Positions 31,080 through 33,857 of a stretch of DNA of 33,857 nucleotides are shown here, piece after piece (the stretch's first letter is position 1; the number at the start of each line of letters is the position of its first letter). The notes below the pieces were generated by a model that searched no databases, was not told the origin of the DNA, and saw only the letters and a program-made list of their open reading frames with translations. The translations under genes and the position numbers were made by a program. The DNA is from WJLG01 sp964602485. Its GTDB lineage: Bacteria > Patescibacteriota > Patescibacteriia > Patescibacteriales > WJLG01. The stretch covers positions 1-33,857 of the forward strand of contig CAZRQU010000011.1 of the NCBI GenBank assembly GCA_964602485.1, written 5' to 3'.

Positions 31080-32369
31080 ATGAAAGTAGAAAAAAAAGAG
31101 TTAGAAAGATCACAAATAGAGCTAACAATTGAATTAAATCAGGAGGAATTTAAGCCTTATTTGAAAGAAGGCGCTGACGAGCTTTCCAAAGAGGTTAAGA
31201 TAGATGGATTTAGGCAAGGTAATGTTCCTTACGATGTTTTGAAGTCAAAAGTGGGAGAAATGAGTATTTTGGACAAAGCCGCCAGAATAGCTATAAATAA
31301 GAATTTCGAAAAAGTTATCAAGGATAATCTTTCCGAAGAGCAGCCGGTCGGCCAGCCTCAGGTGGAGATAACCAAATTAGCTCCGGATAATCCGGTGGAG
31401 TTCAAGATATTAATGGCTTTATTGCCCAAGGTAACCATTGAAAAATATAAAGACCTTAAGGTTAAACCGGAAGAAGCTAAAATAGATAAAAAAGAAGTAG
31501 ATAAAACCATTGAGAATATAAAAGAAAGTCGCGCTACTGAAAAGAAAGTGGATAGAGAGGCAAAAGAAGGAGATAAAGTGACCATTGATCTGGAGATGTT
31601 CTTGGACAGTGTCCCTTTAGAGGGAGGACAGCAAAAAGGAATGGCCGTTGTTTTGGGTAAGGAATATTTCGTACCCGGCTTTGATAAACAATTGGTTGGA
31701 ATAAAAGGTGGAGAAACCAAAGAGTTCGAACTTCCTTATCCTAAGGATTTTCACCAGAAGAATTTGGCCGGGAAGATGGTCCAATTCAAGGTGACCGTTA
31801 TAGATGTCTTTGCTAGAGAGATGCCTGAGGTGAACGACGAATTGGCCAAGAGCTTCGGGTTGAACAGCTTGGAAGAATTGAAAAAGAATATTGCTGAAGG
31901 CCTTGAATCAGAAAAGAAACAGGAAGCTAAAAGAAAAACGGAATCCAAGGTTATAGAAGAGGTTCTTAAGCATACTAAATTTTCCGATATACCCGAGGTA
32001 TTGGTGGAGAATGAGACAGAGACCATGATCAGAGAGCTTGAAGGAAATATAAATTCCCAAGGGGGAAAAATGGAAGATTATCTTTCCAGTCTTAAAAAGA
32101 CAAGAGATGACTTGAAATTAGAGTTCTCTCCAGGAGCGGTTAAAAGAATAAAAAGTGCCTTGCTTATCAGGGAAGTGGCTGAAAAAGAAGGAATAAAAGT
32201 GACAGAAGAAGAGATAGATAAGAAAAAAGAAGAGATGCTAGCTCAATATAAAGGATATCAAAAGGTGGAAGAAAGGGTTAAAAGTCCGGAATATAGAGGC
32301 GTTCTTCATAATATTCTTTCTAACCAGAAGACAGTAGATAAGTTAAAGGAATGGAATTTAGTGAAATAG
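31080..32369 (+). CDS. tig: Trigger factor (ribosome-associated chaperone)
   Basis: Trigger factor docks near the ribosome exit tunnel and shields nascent chains. The ribosome-binding signature GFRQGNVP is at residues 43-50 (usual form GFRxGxxP). An FKBP-type peptidyl-prolyl isomerase domain lies at about 158-245 (GDKVTIDLEMFLD to VQFKVTVIDVF), with LGKEYFVPGFDKQLVG as the core block. The C-terminal chaperone arms are long charged helices. The length of 429 residues is standard. It is followed after nine bases by the YacP-like gene. Confidence 0.97.
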   Translation: MKVEKKELERSQIELTIELNQEEFKPYLKEGADELSKEVKIDGFRQGNVPYDVLKSKVGEMSILDKAARIAINKNFEKVIKDNLSEEQPVGQPQVEITKLAPDNPVEFKILMALLPKVTIEKYKDLKVKPEEAKIDKKEVDKTIENIKESRATEKKVDREAKEGDKVTIDLEMFLDSVPLEGGQQKGMAVVLGKEYFVPGFDKQLVGIKGGETKEFELPYPKDFHQKNLAGKMVQFKVTVIDVFAREMPEVNDELAKSFGLNSLEELKKNIAEGLESEKKQEAKRKTESKVIEEVLKHTKFSDIPEVLVENETETMIRELEGNINSQGGKMEDYLSSLKKTRDDLKLEFSPGAVKRIKSALLIREVAEKEGIKVTEEEIDKKKEEMLAQYKGYQKVEERVKSPEYRGVLHNILSNQKTVDKLKEWNLVK

Positions 32370-32378
32370 AAAAAAGCT

Positions 32379-32885
32379 ATGATGTATATTATAGATGCTA
32401 ATAATTTGGCCGGTAAAATAGGGATCTTGGAAGAAGAGAGCTTCGACAAGATATTGTTAGACACGATCAGTGAGCATTTTTCCAACAATAATTGTGATGT
32501 CTTTTTGGTTTTCGACAGTTCTGATCCTATGGGAGATAAAAAAGAAGAAAAGGGGATAAAGGTTATTTTTGCCCCAAAAGATGGGAATAATTACCTTTGT
32601 GCAGATGATAAGATACTGGAAATAGTAAAAAATAATTTAGAATCTTTTGATTTTAAGGAAGAGATCAGTGTTGTTACTGACGATAATGAGTTGAAGCAAA
32701 AGATCCTGATGTTGGCAGAAGAAACAGAGTGCCAAGACAGAGTTCATCTTCTTGCGTGCTCGGAAATGGTAGAAAAGATAAACAAATCCGCCGAAGGGGT
32801 GAACGATGACTTTTTCGAACCAAGAGAACTGGAAGAGCAGGATCAAGAAGAGATAAACGAAGAATTAAAAGAGATTTGGGGTTAA
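32379..32885 (+). CDS. NYN/YacP-like putative ribonuclease
   Basis: The start MYIIDANNLAGKIG matches the beta-1 strand and first aspartate of YacP/NYN (PIN-like) nucleases. FLVFDSSDPMG, LCADDKILEIVKNN and ISVVTDDNELKQKI supply the other acidic positions in the expected order. The 168-residue protein ends in a very acidic helix (EEQDQEEINEELKEIWG). A second ATG (32382) follows the first directly, so the start is uncertain by one codon. It is placed between tig and smpB, which suggests a role in RNA handling linked to translation; this is from context. It is unlike the NYN protein at 12623-13159 in length and details, so the two are not recent duplicates. Confidence 0.7.
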   Translation: MMYIIDANNLAGKIGILEEESFDKILLDTISEHFSNNNCDVFLVFDSSDPMGDKKEEKGIKVIFAPKDGNNYLCADDKILEIVKNNLESFDFKEEISVVTDDNELKQKILMLAEETECQDRVHLLACSEMVEKINKSAEGVNDDFFEPRELEEQDQEEINEELKEIWG

Positions 32886-32887
32886 TT

Positions 32888-33364
32888 ATGCCGGTTTTAG
32901 TAAACAACAAAAGAGCTAGTTTCGACTATGAGATATTCGACACCCTGGAAGCTGGCTTAGTGCTGCGCGGACATGAAGTAAAATCATTAAAACAAGGTAA
33001 TGGTAGCTTGAAAGGCTCTTTTGTTAGTTTTGTTCAAATAGACAAGGGGCGTTTACCAGAACCGGTTCTAAGGAAATGTTTTGTTCCTTTGTATAATAAA
33101 GCAGCCAGCGTTAAGGAATATGATCCGGAAAGAGATAGAAAACTGCTTTTGAATAAAAAGCAGATATCACACCTTTTAGGGAAAAAGAGTGAACAAGGAT
33201 TGACATTGATACCTTTAAAAATATATACTAAGAACGGCTTTGTTAAATTGGCGGTTGCTTTAGCTAGAGGTAAGAAAAAACAAGACAAGCGAGAGTCTAT
33301 CAAAAAAAGAGAATTGGACAGACAGTCTAGAGCATTGATGAAGAATAAGATAAGAGTCGGTTAG
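32888..33364 (+). CDS. smpB: SsrA-binding protein SmpB
   Basis: SmpB carries tmRNA into stalled ribosomes for trans-translation. The classic blocks are present: NKRASFDYEIFDTLEAGLVL with GHEVKSLKQGNGSLKGSFV, then VPLYNKAA and the basic C-terminal tail (ARGKKKQDKRESIKKRELDR) that enters the mRNA channel. I start at the ATG 32888, two bases after the previous stop, giving 158 residues; an upstream TTG at 32876 overlaps the previous gene and adds non-family residues. The tmRNA gene follows 46 bases later, so both partners of the system lie side by side. Confidence 0.97.
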   Translation: MPVLVNNKRASFDYEIFDTLEAGLVLRGHEVKSLKQGNGSLKGSFVSFVQIDKGRLPEPVLRKCFVPLYNKAASVKEYDPERDRKLLLNKKQISHLLGKKSEQGLTLIPLKIYTKNGFVKLAVALARGKKKQDKRESIKKRELDRQSRALMKNKIRVG

Positions 33365-33410
33365 CAAAAGGGGTCAATATTGTAATTTGACAATTGAATA
33401 ATTTTAAAAA

Positions 33411-33798
33411 GGGGATGAAAGGCATCGACAATAATAACTTTAGCTGGTATTCGAAAACGTGTTCCAGTGCTCACGTAAAACTTTATCTGGAGGATTACAA
33501 GTGCCAAAAAACTTGCTAGCAAAGCTGCCTTCTCTTGGAAGGTCCCAGCTTTCGCTCCTGTTGCCGCTTAAATAGCCGCGACCATCCGTCCCAGCGACTC
33601 CTCTAGTTGGATCGCGGGTGTCAAACAAGAGGATAGATCTTCCGTTTTTCCTTTGAGCGGGATTTCGAAACCTAAAAAGGATCGCCTATCTTGTTTTGCT
33701 TGATCTATAAAGGATAGGTTAAACCCCAGATCAAGCTACTTTTCGTAAACATATCAGTAAAAGCTTATTGGACGCGGGTTCAACTCCCGCCATCTCCA
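33411..33798 (+). ncRNA. ssrA: Transfer-messenger RNA (tmRNA)
   Basis: The ends form the tRNA-like domain: 5' GGGGATG pairs with 3' CATCTCC (33791-33797; one G-U pair), discriminator A at 33798, and a T arm GCGGG-TTCAACT-CCCGC just before it. The CCA is not encoded. A reading frame inside the RNA ends in Ala-Ala before a TAA, as tag peptides do. The 388-base length is normal for one-piece tmRNA. Its place next to smpB supports the call. Confidence 0.95.
33503..33571 (+). other. tmRNA tag-peptide reading frame
   Basis: Reading from GCC at 33503 gives 22 codons and a TAA at 33569-33571. The tag starts AKKLASKAAF and ends PAFAPVAA, so its end (VAA) resembles the ALAA/VAA ends recognised by ClpXP-type proteases. 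The resume codon is inferred: GCC fits the usual alanine and keeps the frame of the Ala-Ala-stop end. The tag is long next to the 10-residue E. coli tag. Confidence 0.75.
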
Positions 33799-33857
33799 CA
33801 TTTTGCGGCATGGCCGCAAAATGTGTCCCGAGGTCGCCTGCGAACGAGGGGCTACAC
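33797..33857. other. Long perfect hairpin overlapping the tmRNA end, then GC-rich right end
   Basis: A perfect 13-bp stem (33797-33809 with 33813-33825) closes on the loop ATG and begins inside the last bases of the tmRNA. No T-tract follows; the DNA after it is GC-rich (GTCCCGAGGTCGCCTGCGAA and on). It may help RNA 3'-end formation or be part of a dispersed repeat or integration site at the tmRNA end. Confidence 0.6.

Noticed and set aside
33440..33628. 62-codon minus-strand open frame inside the tmRNA
   Set aside because: It is the reverse strand of a structured RNA gene.
1..33857. CRISPR arrays, transposases or prophage genes
   Set aside because: No spaced direct-repeat array, no transposase motif and no phage structural gene was found on either strand.

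Overview
The window looks like a chromosomal piece of a Patescibacteria (Candidate Phyla Radiation) bacterium, probably of the Parcubacteria/ABY1 type. This is an inference from gene content, not a database match. The signs are: an AT-rich genome with very tight gene packing; a bifunctional penicillin-binding protein with C-terminal Ig-like repeats; a bacterial Elp3; a COG4880 beta-propeller lipoprotein; a NusA ending in an acidic tail; and mixed use of Shine-Dalgarno and leaderless starts. TGA is used as a stop (aspC-like and Trm9-like genes), so the standard bacterial code applies rather than the Gracilibacteria/SR1 code.

Layout. 1-1027: a GC-rich hairpin-dense end, a 54-residue small gene, tRNA-Asp (minus) and the dnaA upstream region. 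1028-6286 (+): dnaA, a probable oriC with four DnaA-box-like sites, dnaN, then a tightly coupled prephenate dehydratase / prephenate dehydrogenase / class I aminotransferase trio. 6350-10181 (-): GalT-family protein followed by the penicillin-binding protein. 10292-13727 (-): rpsO, a NYN/LabA-like nuclease and pnp, with structured leaders before rpsO and pnp. 13767-14942 (-): secreted bactofilin-like membrane protein. 14997-16589 (+): Elp3. 16622-21748 (+): an envelope block of poorly known proteins (lipocalin-fold CrtC/AttH-like protein, deacetylase-like lipoprotein, beta-propeller lipoprotein, 58-residue membrane protein, acidic protein). 21811-25379 (+): glyA, folD, glutamate/leucine dehydrogenase. 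25475-28455 (+): recQ and a Trm9-like tRNA methyltransferase. 28480-33857 (+): nusA, Mn-type inorganic pyrophosphatase, trigger factor, YacP-like NYN protein, smpB and tmRNA, ending in another GC-rich hairpin element.

How the genes work together. Replication start (DnaA, oriC, clamp) sits at the left; RNA turnover and translation quality (S15, PNPase, two NYN proteins, NusA, trigger factor, SmpB, tmRNA) form two clusters. Elp3 and the Trm9-like enzyme would together make the eukaryote-type mcm5U34 tRNA modification, although they lie 11 kb apart. Phe/Tyr terminal-branch genes and a serine/glycine/folate/glutamate group are unexpectedly biosynthetic for this kind of bacterium.

No CRISPR array, transposase or phage gene was seen. 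The most interesting points are the Elp3/Trm9 pair, the aromatic trio fused to the dnaA-dnaN unit, the envelope block, the structured rpsO and pnp leaders, the leaderless promoters, the degenerate FolD, the short-period repeats flanking the pyrophosphatase, and the GC-rich elements at both ends.
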